From Candidatus Phycosocius bacilliformis (GTDB lineage Bacteria; Pseudomonadota; Alphaproteobacteria; Caulobacterales; Aquidulcibacteraceae): 64,000 bases of DNA. The position numbers and the translations under genes were made by a program. How positions within the stretch are numbered: position 1 is the stretch's first letter; every line of letters begins with the position of its first letter. The notes beneath the pieces were generated by a model. It had not been told where the DNA came from, ran no database searches, and worked only from the letters and a program-made list of their open reading frames with translations. Positions 27,416 to 37,781 of this stretch are shown here, one piece after another. Where the stretch lies: NCBI RefSeq assembly GCF_003112735.1, contig NZ_BFBR01000008.1, positions 114,274-178,273 of the forward strand, given 5' to 3'.

Positions 27416-30222
27416 GGTTTCTTGCCCGGGCGGGTGCCCATGCGCTGCAAAAGTGCGGGCATATGGACTTGATCGGCTTTATAATTGCCAGTCAATGCGT
27501 AAAGGACAATATTGATCCCAACCCGAACCGCCCACTCGTCATTGCTCGTCGGGCGACCATCAAAACGTGGTTGAGGTGGGCGCGGGGCGCGGCTCCATGC
27601 TGCAACCCAGTCGCCATCCCCCAAAATCAAGGGCGAGACGCCATCATTGGCACTGGCTGCCGCGGAGGCTTCGGTCTCCACCCAAAGCTTGGCATCGGGA
27701 TAGCGACCGGGAAAACGCTGCAGGATATAAAAGGCTTTGGTCAGCACATGGCCTTCCGGCACTTGTGCCAGCGGTGGGGCCTCAATGCCACGCAGGGCAG
27801 CACGTGTAACTTGGCGGGCAGCAGCGGGGGTCCGCCCGGCACCGCGCGTGTCGACAAACAGCACACCGCCAGTCTTCATGTAACGGTCCAGGGCTTGTGC
27901 GACCTCTGGGCGGGTATCACTTACTGTTTCCCCTAATGTCCAAAAAACAATGGGATACAGAGCAAGATCATCACGGGCCGGGTCGAGCCCAATCACGGGC
28001 CCAGTCGCCACCGACGTACGTTCACGCAATGCACGTGAAAGTCCCTCAAGCCCGCGCTGGGTGCGGCCATCAAGCGCAGCATCGCCTGTTTTGACATAGG
28101 CAAGCGACACATCGCCCGGCCCGGTTGCAGGGTTTGATTGACTGGTCTGTGCCCAACCAGACTGTGGCAGGCTTGTGAACATGACGAGGGTTGCGATCAG
28201 AATGAGTGGGGTCACTGGCGGGGGTTTGGGCACCAAGCCAGACAGACGCCTAAACATGTCACGCAGGTATAGATTCAATTTGCCGGCGAGCAGGAGGCTG
28301 AGGACAAGGTCGATTAGCACCAGGATCATTCCGATCCCAAAAAATATGGGGGCAAGCTCGCGCGGTTGCGGGTCTGCGCGGGCTGCCCGGGTAACACCGG
28401 GCAAGTTAGCAAGAGGTGGCAGTCGTACGTCCGGCGCAGCAGCCTGCAAAATCCAACGCGCACCGCCGCCTTCGTAAATGCCGGGAGGTTGGGTAAGGCT
28501 GGGCCGCAGGCCTGCCACATTCTCGGGCCGAATTGCCCGCATCCCCGGTTCAGGAGTCCGGAAATTGCCATAGCCGTCCAGCACCAACACGGGCTTAAGA
28601 GGACTTGTGCCGGTCACAATATTGGCTGGGATGGCGCTGGATGCTGCCCGGGCCAAAACTCGGCGGAACATCTCAACTTGCAGGCCTGAAAATGCCACAT
28701 CACTCCAAGCAGGACCGGCTGTGGTATGAAACAGCACAATCATCCCTTTGCCAAAACGCCGGGCGCTCACCAGTGGGGTGCCGTCAACCAAGCGCGCCCA
28801 GATTTCAAGGCCTATGTCGGTTTTGCTGGCTTGGGCTCCAGTGTCCCCGCGATTGGTTGGGGCGGCGACCACAACTTGGTTGACACGTGCATCATTGGCC
28901 ACAATCAACCCGGCAAATGGACTGTTTGGCTCAAACGCGGCAATCTTGCCACCATCATCCCAACTCATGGCACCGCGAACCGTGCGCGCTTCGCCGAGCA
29001 GTGGAGATGGCAAAAGCGGGTTATCAGGGGAGGCGAGTATTTTCGGACCAGCTGTCCGGATCAACAGGCCCCCGTCTTCGACAAATGAGGTCAAGCGTGC
29101 CTGATCTGGCGGGGACAAATCACCCGCATCCGGCAAGATCAAAACATCGAGTCGGGAATCGACCAACCTGTCCAGGCTGGATCGTGTCAGATCTGCATAG
29201 GGTTTAAGGGCGCTTTCAAGATAATGGGCGTCTGAGAGCAAGGGCTGATCATCGCGGCGTTCTGTAATCAGACCAGCCCGCACCCGTCGGTCGAAGGCAT
29301 CAAGGAGAAACACCCCACCAGCAGCACGGACATCACCCACCCGAAGGGCGGCCACATCGCCCATGACGACAGACTCAAGCGCGAAATCTGCCCCAACAGG
29401 GGAGCGGGCTTGGCTCGACTGGCGCAGGACTTGGCCTTTGCTGTTGATCGCCTCAAGACGGGATGAGGCCGCAGCTGCGGGGGCCGCGACCAGTGTCAGG
29501 CGATAGCCATCTGCCATGGTCATGACCCGGCTAATGGCGACTGCGCCAACCGACGGGGTTCGCAATTTTACGGGCCCTAAAGTCGACAGTGCTTTGGCCA
29601 GTTCTTGGCTACCGGCATGGGAAATGCCATCTGAGAACCACACGATGCGTTGCCCAGAAGTCAAACCGCGATCGGGTGTATTCGGAGCTGTACGCACAGC
29701 CGCATTGATTTGGTCGCGTGCCTTGTTCGGATCAGGCAAAAGCGGCTGGGGCTGGGCCGCAAGGATGCGGGCGGCTGCAGCTTTGGGTGACAAAGCCTCC
29801 AATGTTGTCTCTTTACCTTGTGTGCTGGCGGTCATCACAATCCGAACCGGCCCACGGGCGGCCTCTGCACTGCGGGCGGCTTCCTTGCTGATCTCTGCCC
29901 AAGCAGGGGCCGATGTCCAGCCATCATCCAGCACGATCAGCAAAGGTCTGGGGTCGGGTTGAGTGACGGGGTTTAAGACAGGGCCAGAGAAGCCTGTCAC
30001 CAAAAGCGCCAGCAAAATCATGCGGAACCAAACCAGCCAGATTGGGGCCTTGGCTGGGGTCTCCTCAGTTTGGGCAACGCGTGCCAACAAGGCCGCAGGC
30101 GGGAACATCTGGGTGCTTGGCGCGGGTGGCAATGCCCGGATGATCAGCCAAATGACCGGCAACGCCAAAAGGCCCAAGAGGGCGAGCGGTGTTGCGATAC
30201 CAAGAGGGCCGAAAGTCCACAT
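27412..30222 (-). CDS. BatA-like N-terminal, DUF4159 C-terminal membrane protein
   Basis: This encodes a 936-residue inner-membrane protein. Residues ~1-95 match the aerotolerance regulator (BatA) N-terminal pattern: two helices and TQMFPPAALLARV between them. A long periplasmic or cytoplasmic middle part has VWA-like traits (LLIVLDDGWTSAP, RIVWFSDGISHAG). Further helices occur around 630-690, and the C-terminal ~220 residues are a DUF4159 domain (LAYVKTGDAALDGRTQRGLE, GGVLFVDTRGAG). It lies three bases after the DUF58 gene and overlaps the next gene as ATGA, so the operon is tightly packed. The family is recognised from architecture and context; biochemical function is not established. Confidence 0.85.
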   Translation of the reverse strand: MWTFGPLGIATPLALLGLLALPVIWLIIRALPPAPSTQMFPPAALLARVAQTEETPAKAPIWLVWFRMILLALLVTGFSGPVLNPVTQPDPRPLLIVLDDGWTSAPAWAEISKEAARSAEAARGPVRIVMTASTQGKETTLEALSPKAAAARILAAQPQPLLPDPNKARDQINAAVRTAPNTPDRGLTSGQRIVWFSDGISHAGSQELAKALSTLGPVKLRTPSVGAVAISRVMTMADGYRLTLVAAPAAAASSRLEAINSKGQVLRQSSQARSPVGADFALESVVMGDVAALRVGDVRAAGGVFLLDAFDRRVRAGLITERRDDQPLLSDAHYLESALKPYADLTRSSLDRLVDSRLDVLILPDAGDLSPPDQARLTSFVEDGGLLIRTAGPKILASPDNPLLPSPLLGEARTVRGAMSWDDGGKIAAFEPNSPFAGLIVANDARVNQVVVAAPTNRGDTGAQASKTDIGLEIWARLVDGTPLVSARRFGKGMIVLFHTTAGPAWSDVAFSGLQVEMFRRVLARAASSAIPANIVTGTSPLKPVLVLDGYGNFRTPEPGMRAIRPENVAGLRPSLTQPPGIYEGGGARWILQAAAPDVRLPPLANLPGVTRAARADPQPRELAPIFFGIGMILVLIDLVLSLLLAGKLNLYLRDMFRRLSGLVPKPPPVTPLILIATLVMFTSLPQSGWAQTSQSNPATGPGDVSLAYVKTGDAALDGRTQRGLEGLSRALRERTSVATGPVIGLDPARDDLALYPIVFWTLGETVSDTRPEVAQALDRYMKTGGVLFVDTRGAGRTPAAARQVTRAALRGIEAPPLAQVPEGHVLTKAFYILQRFPGRYPDAKLWVETEASAAASANDGVSPLILGDGDWVAAWSRAPRPPQPRFDGRPTSNDEWAVRVGINIVLYALTGNYKADQVHMPALLQRMGTRPGKKP

Positions 30223-30225
30223 GGC

Positions 30226-31119
30226 TTAACCTGACTGCTGACCCGCTCGCAGGCGACCATCCAGACAAGCAAGTGCCTGAAATGTGACCGGCAAGGCTGA
30301 TTGGTCGGTTGCGTGGATCAGAAGCTGACCGCGTAACTGTCGTAAGGCGGCGCTGAGGGCGTCGACATGGTGATGGTAAAGCCGCTGATAGGCCTCGCGG
30401 GCGGCCTGGGCCTGGCCAATCAGAATGGGTTCCCCGCCGGAGGGGCGCTGAAACAGGACCCGACCCTCAAAGGGAAAGGCTTCTTCAGCGGGGTCACGGA
30501 TCAGGATGAAAGTTAAACCCGAGGCTTGATCAGAAAGAGGCTTCAACCGATCAAGCCAGGTTTCGATCGAAGCCAGACCGTCGCTGACAATCAAAATGTG
30601 CGCGGACCTGGCCGAGCCTGAGCGTGCCCGCAGGTCGAAGTTCTGCCCACTGGAAATCAAAGCGCGACCAAAGCCAATAGCTTCCCCTAAACGCGCATCG
30701 CCCAATAGACAACTTACGCGCTCCCCGCCTGCTTTGGCAGCCATGGCCAGCGCCAGCGCGATGATGAGCGCGCGTTCGGCCTTGGTTGGTCGGTTGGCAC
30801 CGTGGCGCCAATGCATGTCCGGGCCGCAATCCACCCAGATCTGCAAATTAGCCGGACTTTCACGTTCCATATCACGCACAAACAGCCTGTCCGAGCGGGC
30901 CGACCTGCGCCAGTCGATGTGGCGTAAATCCTCGCCCTCCCGCCATTCGCGATGCTGCCAGAAGGTTTCACCCATCCCGGCCCGTCTGCGTCCATGCGCA
31001 CCCGGATGTAAACTGGCCTGCGTCTTGCGCGCCTCCAGCAAGAGAGCTGGGAGACCATCGGCCAGGTCTTGCGCAGCCCCAGCCAGATCTGCCGGAGACA
31101 AGGCCTGCGTCGCAACCAT
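30226..31119 (-). CDS. DUF58 domain-containing protein
   Basis: This encodes a 297-residue cytoplasmic protein of the DUF58 family, which partners MoxR ATPases. The family core is visible around residues 40-85: GRRRAGMGETFWQHREWREG, then EDLRHIDWRRSARSDRLFVRD. A VWA-like region with LQIWVDCGPDM follows. Its ATG overlaps the moxR stop by one base (TGATG), so translation is coupled. The next gene starts three bases after its stop. The likely role is an adaptor that recruits client proteins to the MoxR ATPase. That is family-level inference. Confidence 0.9.
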   Translation of the reverse strand: MVATQALSPADLAGAAQDLADGLPALLLEARKTQASLHPGAHGRRRAGMGETFWQHREWREGEDLRHIDWRRSARSDRLFVRDMERESPANLQIWVDCGPDMHWRHGANRPTKAERALIIALALAMAAKAGGERVSCLLGDARLGEAIGFGRALISSGQNFDLRARSGSARSAHILIVSDGLASIETWLDRLKPLSDQASGLTFILIRDPAEEAFPFEGRVLFQRPSGGEPILIGQAQAAREAYQRLYHHHVDALSAALRQLRGQLLIHATDQSALPVTFQALACLDGRLRAGQQSG

Positions 31120-32144
31120 CAGGCAGAACCCAATGCCTGTTGCACCAATCGATCGATCAACTCACCTAGGTCGAGGCCATCGGCTCGCGCGCGCCAACTC
31201 AGAGCCATGCGGTGTATTAAGCCCGCACGGGCGACTGCGGCCACATCGTCGAAGCTGGGACTGACGCGGCCACGCAAGAAAGCCCGCGCTTTAGCCGCTT
31301 TGATCAAGGCCTGCCCAGCACGCGGTCCCGGTCCCCAAGCAACCAACTCAGCCATATTGGGGTCGTTTGCATTGTCGGGCCGGGCAGAGCGGACCAGGTT
31401 AAGCACCGCATCCAAGACTTTCTCGCCTACGGGCATGTCACGCACGAAGGCCTGCAGGGCAGACAGGTCGCCAGGCTTTAACGCAGGGCGGGCAGCAAGC
31501 TGGTTGTTGCCGGTTGTTGCCAGCAGGATTTGCCGCTCTGTCTCCCGGTCAGGGAAAGGTACATCGATCTGGAGAAGGAAGCGGTCCAATTGCGCCTCGG
31601 GAAGCGGATAGGTGCCTTCTTGCTCAATCGGGTTTTGGGTGGCAAGCACGAAGAAAGGCTGAGGCAAAGCATAGGTTTGGCCGGAGACCGTCACCTGACC
31701 TTCCTGCATGGCTTGCAACAGAGCCGATTGCGTGCGCGGGCTTGCGCGGTTGATTTCATCTGCCATCAAAAGGCTTGTGAAGACCGGGCCTTTGACAAAC
31801 CGAAACCCGCGCTTTCCCGTACTGTCTTGATCAAGGATTTCTGAACCCACAATATCAGAGGGCATCAAGTCGGGGGTGAATTGCACCCGCCCCCAATCAA
31901 GCCCCGTGGCGATCGCGATTGCCTCAACCAAGCTGGTTTTCGCCAGTCCAGGTGCACCTACCAGAAGACCATGGCCTCCTGCCAAAATGGTTGCCAAGGT
32001 GAGGTCGATGACGCGTTCCTGTCCCAGAATGGCCCCGCCGACCCCCGCGCGCACTGCGGCGATGGTTTCTAACGCCTGATCAATGCGTTGGGTCGCAGAT
32101 GTTGCGGCATCATCGGAAGCGGGCGCGGGCGTCTGATCGGTCAT
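31119..32144 (-). CDS. MoxR-family AAA+ ATPase
   Basis: This encodes a 341-residue AAA+ ATPase and is the first gene of the four-gene operon reading leftward. The Walker A motif is GAPGLAKTS (~63-71) and Walker B is LMADEINRA (~131-139). ATQNPIEQEGTYPLPEAQLDR carries the sensor 1 and arginine-finger region of the MoxR group. The C-terminal lid has SFDDVAAVARAGLIHRMALSW. MoxR proteins act as chaperone-like ATPases for maturation of protein complexes. The 148-base gap to the divergent DUF1285 gene must hold the operon promoter, but I cannot place the boxes. Confidence 0.93.
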   Translation of the reverse strand: MTDQTPAPASDDAATSATQRIDQALETIAAVRAGVGGAILGQERVIDLTLATILAGGHGLLVGAPGLAKTSLVEAIAIATGLDWGRVQFTPDLMPSDIVGSEILDQDSTGKRGFRFVKGPVFTSLLMADEINRASPRTQSALLQAMQEGQVTVSGQTYALPQPFFVLATQNPIEQEGTYPLPEAQLDRFLLQIDVPFPDRETERQILLATTGNNQLAARPALKPGDLSALQAFVRDMPVGEKVLDAVLNLVRSARPDNANDPNMAELVAWGPGPRAGQALIKAAKARAFLRGRVSPSFDDVAAVARAGLIHRMALSWRARADGLDLGELIDRLVQQALGSA

Positions 32145-32292
32145 GGTCCCAACCTAGCCTGACTCAAGGGGCAAGTGCGAGTATCTTTTCAGATCATAAA
32201 CTTGTGTGACCTGTTGGTGGTTTGATCTGGCCAATCGGGCCAAACAAACCTAAGTCAAATATGACCCTGGCCAGAAGAACCGCTTGGACACT

Positions 32293-32883
32293 ATGCCCCA
32301 TTCCAAACCTGACCCTTTGTCTGATCTTTTGGCAGAGTTGGCGCGCCATGCCGGGGCGCCCGGCAGGGAACGTCGCTTGCCACCTGTGGAGAATTGGAAC
32401 CCGCCCCATTGTGGCGATATTGGCATGGAGATCCGGGCTGATGGCAGTTGGTGGCACCAAAATGGGCGGATCACGCGGCCTTCCATGGTTGAATTGTTTG
32501 CCACCATTTTGCGCAAGGATGAGGATGGCCTGACCTATCTCGTGACACCTGGCGAAAAAGTCGTGGTTCATGTGGCAGATGCGCACTTTCTTGGAACACG
32601 CGTTGACCGGATTGAGACGGGTCAGGGGCCGAGTATCGTGGTGACCACCAATGTTGGAGATAGCGTCATTGTCGGCCCAGGGCACCCTTTGTGGGTTGAG
32701 ATTGATCCTATCACCGGCATCCCGCGTCCTTATGTTCGGGTGCGCGGGCGCTTGACTGCCCGGATCTTGCGCGCGCCTTTTTATGAATTGGTGGATTGGG
32801 CGGATTTGAAGGATGATCGGCTGATTTTGTCGAGCGGGGGCATAGTGTTTGATCTCGGTGCAGTCGAAGGTTTGGCTCCATGA
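32293..32883 (+). CDS. DUF1285 family protein
   Basis: This encodes a 196-residue cytoplasmic protein of the DUF1285 family, with PPVENWNPPHCGDIGMEIRADGSWWHQNG near the N-terminus and ILSSGGIVFDLG at the C-terminus. I chose ATG 32293; a TTG nine bases upstream is also in frame. Its stop overlaps the next gene's start (ATGA), so it forms an operon with the Nudix hydrolase, a pairing common in alphaproteobacteria. Its function is not known. Confidence 0.87.
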   Translation: MPHSKPDPLSDLLAELARHAGAPGRERRLPPVENWNPPHCGDIGMEIRADGSWWHQNGRITRPSMVELFATILRKDEDGLTYLVTPGEKVVVHVADAHFLGTRVDRIETGQGPSIVVTTNVGDSVIVGPGHPLWVEIDPITGIPRPYVRVRGRLTARILRAPFYELVDWADLKDDRLILSSGGIVFDLGAVEGLAP

Positions 32884-33491
32884 GCGATGGCGTTCTCATT
32901 GACTTGTTGAAGAGCCGGCTCAGTGCGCCTCAAACTTTGCCGCAGCGACCTGAATTCTCTGATTTCGACCTGTCGGGCACCCGTCCCAGCTTCGGTGGTC
33001 TGAAGGAAGCCAGCGTTCTGGTTCCGCTCATTACCCGCCCGCAGGGCTTGTCGGTATTGTTAACGCGGCGGTCTGCTGACATGCCTACGCACTCAGGCCA
33101 GATTGCCTTTCCCGGGGGACGGCGACAGGATGACGACGTCGATGCGATTGCAACCGCGTTGCGTGAGGCACGCGAAGAAGTGGGGCTTGATCCGGTGCAC
33201 GTCGACGTGCTGGGAGCGTCTGACCCATATGAGACCGTGACCCGCTTTCGTGTTACGCCAATTGTTGGCTTGGTGTCGGCGGCAGCCGAGTTTCAAGCCG
33301 ATCCGCGCGAAGTTGATGCAATCTTTGAAGTGCCATTTGCCCACTTCATGGACCCGGCCAATCACCAGCGCCATTCACGCGACTATAATGGCCAGACGCG
33401 CTATTATTATGCAATGCCTTATGAGGATCATTATGTCTGGGGAGCAACGGCGGGCATGTTGCGTGCGCTTTATCTGCGACTCTTTGGTTAG
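32880..33491 (+). CDS. NudL-type Nudix hydrolase (probable CoA pyrophosphatase)
   Basis: This encodes a 203-residue Nudix hydrolase. It has the NudL/UPF0035 signature before the Nudix box (LLTRRSADMPTHSGQIAFPGG) and then the box itself, ending REAREEVGL; the first conserved acidic residue is Asp and not Glu. Members split coenzyme A or its derivatives into phosphopantetheine and 3',5'-ADP. The C-terminal ARG-loop-like RYYYAMPYEDHYVWGATAGML is also typical. It is translationally coupled to the DUF1285 gene. The substrate is a family-level inference. Confidence 0.88.
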   Translation: MSDGVLIDLLKSRLSAPQTLPQRPEFSDFDLSGTRPSFGGLKEASVLVPLITRPQGLSVLLTRRSADMPTHSGQIAFPGGRRQDDDVDAIATALREAREEVGLDPVHVDVLGASDPYETVTRFRVTPIVGLVSAAAEFQADPREVDAIFEVPFAHFMDPANHQRHSRDYNGQTRYYYAMPYEDHYVWGATAGMLRALYLRLFG

Positions 33492-33663
33492 CCTCTTGCA
33501 GGATAGTGTCTGAGATCACTGCCATGACCTTAAAAAAATGAATCATTTCTGCATGTGACCGAGGGGTCTTTAACCCTCCATTCACCTCAATCCTTCATCG
33601 CTGGTCAATGAGTCATGGGTGCGTCCGATTTGGGTCGCAGATGCAAAAGGGATTGAGCGCAGC

Positions 33664-34581
33664 ATGAAGGGCGTGCGGGTCGGGGTCTTGATGGGCGGCT
33701 GGTCAGCTGAGCGACCTGTGTCGCTGGTTTCAGGCAAAGCCTGCGCTGATGCTGCCCGGGCATTGGGCGCCGACGTGGTTGAAATTGATGTCGACCGCGA
33801 TATTGCCCATGTCCTTAAGCAGGTCAGTCCCGACATTGCCCTCAATGCATTGCATGGGCCGTGGGGCGAGGATGGCCGTATTCAGTCTGTGCTTGAAATT
33901 GCCGACATTCCCTACACCCATTCCGGCGTTCTCGCTTCGGCACTGGCCATGGATAAGCAGAAAGCCAAAGCCGTCTTTCAAGCTGCCGGTCTTGATGTGC
34001 CGGAGGGGCGATTGATGTCGCGGCAAGAGGCCGCGCAAAATCATGCTCTTGCCCCACCTTATGTCGTCAAGCCCAATGCCGATGGGTCATCCTTTGGCGT
34101 GTTCATTGTGCGCAAGGGTGAGAACCGGCCGCCCGAAAAATTACTGGACCCTGATTGGCGCTGTGGAGATGATGTGCTGGTCGAAGAATTTATCCCCGGC
34201 CGAGAATTGACTGTTGCTGTTATGGGGGAACGCGCACTGGCGGTTACCGAAATCCGCACGGGCCACGAATTTTATGATTATGACGCAAAATATGCAGCCG
34301 GTGGCTCGGTTCATCACGTCAACCCATCTGATTTGCCCGCCGACATTCATGCCCGCGCCATGGCCGATGCTGTTCGCGCGCACCAACTCTTGGGGTGCCG
34401 GGGTGTGACGCGCACCGATTTCCGCTTTGATCCAGCAACCAAGCGTCTGGTCGTTTTGGAGATAAATACCCAGCCTGGCATGACACCAACATCACTTGCA
34501 CCTGAGCAAGCTGCCCATGTTGGCATGTCTTTCAACCAATTGGTCGGCTGGATGTTGGAGGATGCGTCATGCCCGCGATGA
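33664..34581 (+). CDS. ddl: D-alanine--D-alanine ligase
   Basis: This encodes a ~305-residue ATP-grasp ligase that joins two D-alanines for the peptidoglycan stem peptide. I chose ATG 33664 ([17 protein letters not shown]), which matches family openings; a GTG at 33619 would add 15 residues. Visible features are [26 protein letters not shown] in the ATP-grasp, [15 protein letters not shown], and the metal-binding end [20 protein letters not shown]. It is the first gene of the division cluster here and overlaps ftsQ by 13 bases. The usual upstream murG and murC are absent. The 127-base gap before the longest frame holds a GAATC site and no gene. Confidence 0.94.
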   Translation: MKGVRVGVLMGGWSAERPVSLVSGKACADAARALGADVVEIDVDRDIAHVLKQVSPDIALNALHGPWGEDGRIQSVLEIADIPYTHSGVLASALAMDKQKAKAVFQAAGLDVPEGRLMSRQEAAQNHALAPPYVVKPNADGSSFGVFIVRKGENRPPEKLLDPDWRCGDDVLVEEFIPGRELTVAVMGERALAVTEIRTGHEFYDYDAKYAAGGSVHHVNPSDLPADIHARAMADAVRAHQLLGCRGVTRTDFRFDPATKRLVVLEINTQPGMTPTSLAPEQAAHVGMSFNQLVGWMLEDASCPR

Positions 34582-35531
34582 GACAGACCCGCCGTCCCCC
34601 AATGCGTCGCAGCGCCCCACCTCGCAATCGGGCACGAGCACCTCGTCGCGCCGATAGTCATGCTTGGACGATGAAACTGGGGGCTTGGGCGCATGCCCGG
34701 ATGCGGGCCGCCCAATATGACGGCCCGACACGGCGCATTCTTGTTGGTCTGACCTTGACTTCGGTGGTTGCGATCCTGCTCCTACTGGCTGCAGGCCTCG
34801 GCGTGTTGGATGACATGGGGCGCGGTATACAAACCAGTGCAGGCAATGCGGCTCGGTCTGCAGGTCTGGCCGTGCGCATTATCAATGTGCAAGCCCCCGA
34901 TGGTCAGCAGTTGAGCGCTTATCAACGTGCTGAAGCTGAGGTCACGGCCGGGGTCATGGCTGATGATGTCATGTTTGGGGTCAATCCCGGCGAAATTCGT
35001 GATCGTGTCGCCCAATTGCCATGGGTAGAGCATGTGGTTGTCCGCCGCCTGTGGCCCGATCAGATCCAGATTTTGATCACCCCGCGCGCCGCGACAGCCT
35101 TGTGGCAGGATCGGGGCCAACTTGCCTTTATGGATGCCAGTGGGCGCAAGCTCGGTCAGGCCAATCACATCACATCTGCTAAAGGCTATGCCTTGGTCGT
35201 CGGTGCTAATGCGGGTCCCCGAGCGCCAGCTTTGTTTGAGGCGATGCGCGCTTATCCTGAGATTGCAAGCCGCACCAGCTCTGCCGTCTGGGTGGGCGAC
35301 CGGCGCTGGACCTTGAAATTAACCCAAGGCGGCGACGTACTCTTGCCTGAAATCGGCATGGGTGAAGCCTTGGCCATGCTCGACCGTCTGCAAGACAGCC
35401 ACAAGATCCTTGATCGTTCATTTGCCCGTCTGGATCTACGCCATCCAGGCACGATCCTAATCCGCCCGACAGAAGAAACCTTGTCGGTGACTGCACCTGC
35501 CCAAGCGGCCAAGTCCGCCCAAGGGGTTTGA
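34569..35531 (+). CDS. ftsQ: Cell division protein FtsQ
   Basis: This encodes a 320-residue bitopic division protein. It has a long basic, Arg/Pro-rich cytoplasmic N-terminus (~60 residues) and a single helix around residues 58-80 ([20 protein letters not shown]). A periplasmic POTRA domain ([21 protein letters not shown]) and the FtsQ/DivIB domain ([24 protein letters not shown]) follow. It overlaps the end of ddl by 13 bases and ftsA starts 21 bases downstream, the standard gene order. It links early and late divisome proteins at midcell. Confidence 0.93.
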   Translation: MPAMRQTRRPPMRRSAPPRNRARAPRRADSHAWTMKLGAWAHARMRAAQYDGPTRRILVGLTLTSVVAILLLLAAGLGVLDDMGRGIQTSAGNAARSAGLAVRIINVQAPDGQQLSAYQRAEAEVTAGVMADDVMFGVNPGEIRDRVAQLPWVEHVVVRRLWPDQIQILITPRAATALWQDRGQLAFMDASGRKLGQANHITSAKGYALVVGANAGPRAPALFEAMRAYPEIASRTSSAVWVGDRRWTLKLTQGGDVLLPEIGMGEALAMLDRLQDSHKILDRSFARLDLRHPGTILIRPTEETLSVTAPAQAAKSAQGV

Positions 35532-35552
35532 CCTCCATATAACGAGACGAAA

Positions 35553-36839
35553 ATGTCCTCTCTTACCAAGCGTGCCGCCGTCGAAACCCGAATTCCCGCA
35601 CCTCGGGCAAGCATGTTGGCAGCCCTGGACATCGGGGCCTCAAAAATCACCTGCTTCATTGGCAGCACTGGGCAAGGAACTGGGCCGTTGCGCGTCGCCG
35701 GTGTCGGGACCCAACCGGCGCGGGGGGTCCGTAATGGTGCCATCGTTGATCTTGAGGCTGCGGAAAAAGCTGTTCGCGCAGCGATCACCCAAGCTGAACG
35801 TATGGCAGGAGTTACCGTCAGCGAGGTCGTCGTTTCGGTTTCTGGTTTTGGGGTGCGTGCAGAACAGGCCCATGGCGAGATCAGTATTGCCAATGCCGAG
35901 ATTGGGCCGAAAGAGCGCCGCCGTGTGGTCGGTTCGGCGCTGGAGCATATTCGCCATGATGGTCGTTCCATCCTGCATGCCACGCCCAGTTTCTTTGTTG
36001 TTGATGGTCAAAAAGTGCGTGATCCACGCGGCATGCTGGGTCGCAGGCTAGGCGTTGCCGTCACGGTAGTCACAGCACCAACGCCACAGTGGCGCAACAT
36101 CGTTTTGTGTGTTGAACGCGCGACTTATACGATTTCAGGCTCGGTTGCTGCCCCTTACGCGGCCGCACTTGGCGCTTTGGCGGAAGATGACCTCGAATTG
36201 GGGGCATTGGTCGTTGATATGGGTGCGCGCTCCACGACCGCAGCTTTGTTTCATGCCGGTGCCCTGATTCATGTCGATGCCGTACCCATTGGCTCGGACC
36301 ATGTTACCCATGATATTGCCCATTGCCTCGGCACGACCGCGGCTGCAGCTGAGCGTCTCAAAATTGTACATGGCAGCGCAATTGCTAGTCTGAATGAAGA
36401 CAATCTGATGATTGACGCTCCGCGCATCGGCGAAGATGGCCAATTGGTTTCAGATCAGGCACCCCGCTCAATCCTCACTGGAATTGTGCGGCCTCGGGTG
36501 GAAGAAACGCTGGAATTGTTACGCGACCGGCTTAAGGCAGGTGGGCTGGACAAGCTCAATGCTGGGCGACGCATCGTGCTGACCGGGGGGGGCAGTCAAT
36601 TAAACGGCGTGCGCGAACTGGCTGTGCGGGTCTTTGAAGGCCATGTGCGGATTGGTCGGCCTCAGCGCTTTACTGGTTTGGGAGATGCAGTTGCCGGTCC
36701 GGGCTACTCGGTAGCGGCAGGTTTATTGCGGTGGGGCGTTGAACGGCCAACTGACTTGGCCAGCAGCGCAACACATATGGCCGAACCGTCGAGTCATCCG
36801 GTCGCCCGGGCCTTACAATGGCTACGGGATAACTTCTAA
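35553..36839 (+). CDS. ftsA: Cell division protein FtsA
   Basis: This encodes a 428-residue actin-like protein that tethers FtsZ filaments to the membrane. The phosphate-1 motif (LDIGASKITCFIG) is near residue 25, followed by the 1C domain region (VVVSVSGFG), phosphate-2 (LVVDMGARSTTAALF) and the adenosine motif (IVLTGGGSQLNGV). The end (VARALQWLRDNF) is the amphipathic membrane-targeting helix. In most relatives ftsZ follows directly. Here two reversed genes intervene, with a 27-base convergent gap to murB. Confidence 0.95.
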   Translation: MSSLTKRAAVETRIPAPRASMLAALDIGASKITCFIGSTGQGTGPLRVAGVGTQPARGVRNGAIVDLEAAEKAVRAAITQAERMAGVTVSEVVVSVSGFGVRAEQAHGEISIANAEIGPKERRRVVGSALEHIRHDGRSILHATPSFFVVDGQKVRDPRGMLGRRLGVAVTVVTAPTPQWRNIVLCVERATYTISGSVAAPYAAALGALAEDDLELGALVVDMGARSTTAALFHAGALIHVDAVPIGSDHVTHDIAHCLGTTAAAAERLKIVHGSAIASLNEDNLMIDAPRIGEDGQLVSDQAPRSILTGIVRPRVEETLELLRDRLKAGGLDKLNAGRRIVLTGGGSQLNGVRELAVRVFEGHVRIGRPQRFTGLGDAVAGPGYSVAAGLLRWGVERPTDLASSATHMAEPSSHPVARALQWLRDNF

Positions 36840-36866
36840 TCGATAGGAGATGGGGAAGCAGTCGCC

Positions 36867-37781
36867 TTAGGCCTTCACGCCGATACGTTTGATTTCCCAA
36901 TGTAAATCAACGCCTTGACTGGCTTTCACTGTCGCAATGACATGATCCCCCAGAGCTTCTAGATCTGCCGCCGTGGCAGTCCCGGTATTGATCATGAAGT
37001 TACAATGCTTTTCGCTCATCTGTGCGCCACCAATCTGGTAGCCGCGCAGGCCGGCCGCATCGATGACAGCCCATGACTTACGCCCACCTGATTGAACAGG
37101 ATCTGGATTTTTAAATGTACTGCCTCCGGTTTTTTCGCGGATGGGCTGGCTTTGCTCACGCTTCTGGGTGATGGCGTCCATCCGCGCGAGAATGGCTTGA
37201 GGGGAATCTGCGGTCCCAGCAAATGTCGCCGAGACAAAGATCAAATCGGCAGGTGCCTGCGTGCTGCGATAGCTAAAGCCCATGTCTGCCACGCTTAGAA
37301 CATGACGGATCCCAGCCCGGTCATAGGCGACGCAGGACACCAGCACATCCTTGGTCTCGGAATCGTAACAGCCCGCATTCATGCGCAAGGCACCACCAAT
37401 AGTGCCTGGCACACCGCGATAAAATTCAAGCCCGGCAATTCCAGCCTCCGCTGCCTTCTTGGCGACACTGGCATCAAGGCATGCAGCCCCCGCCGTGATT
37501 TCAAGTCCATTGACACTGATCTGACCAAAACCGCGCGGCGACAAACGGATGACCACGCCCGGGACCCCGCCGTCCCGCACAATCAAATTAGACCCAACGC
37601 CGACGGCCATAACCGGTATGTCAGACGGGCAGGCCGCCAAAAAATGTGCCAGATCCGCTTCATCAGCGGGCTGGAACAAGACTTCCGCTGGCCCGCCAAC
37701 CCGGAACCAGGTGAAAGGGGCCAGCGGGACTTGAGTTTCCAGTTTGCCCCGCACCGGGGGCAGGCGATCAATCAGGTTCAT
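36867..37781 (-). CDS. murB: UDP-N-acetylenolpyruvoylglucosamine reductase MurB
   Basis: This encodes a 304-residue FAD-dependent reductase that forms UDP-N-acetylmuramic acid. The FAD domain has [15 protein letters not shown] and [13 protein letters not shown], then [20 protein letters not shown] with the conserved Arg. The catalytic Ser is in GGSTFKNP and the terminal Glu in HWEIKRIG. Its ATG overlaps the murI stop by four bases (ATGA). It is usually part of the forward division cluster upstream of ddl; here it is on the minus strand between ftsA and ftsZ. Confidence 0.95.
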   Translation of the reverse strand: MNLIDRLPPVRGKLETQVPLAPFTWFRVGGPAEVLFQPADEADLAHFLAACPSDIPVMAVGVGSNLIVRDGGVPGVVIRLSPRGFGQISVNGLEITAGAACLDASVAKKAAEAGIAGLEFYRGVPGTIGGALRMNAGCYDSETKDVLVSCVAYDRAGIRHVLSVADMGFSYRSTQAPADLIFVSATFAGTADSPQAILARMDAITQKREQSQPIREKTGGSTFKNPDPVQSGGRKSWAVIDAAGLRGYQIGGAQMSEKHCNFMINTGTATAADLEALGDHVIATVKASQGVDLHWEIKRIGVKA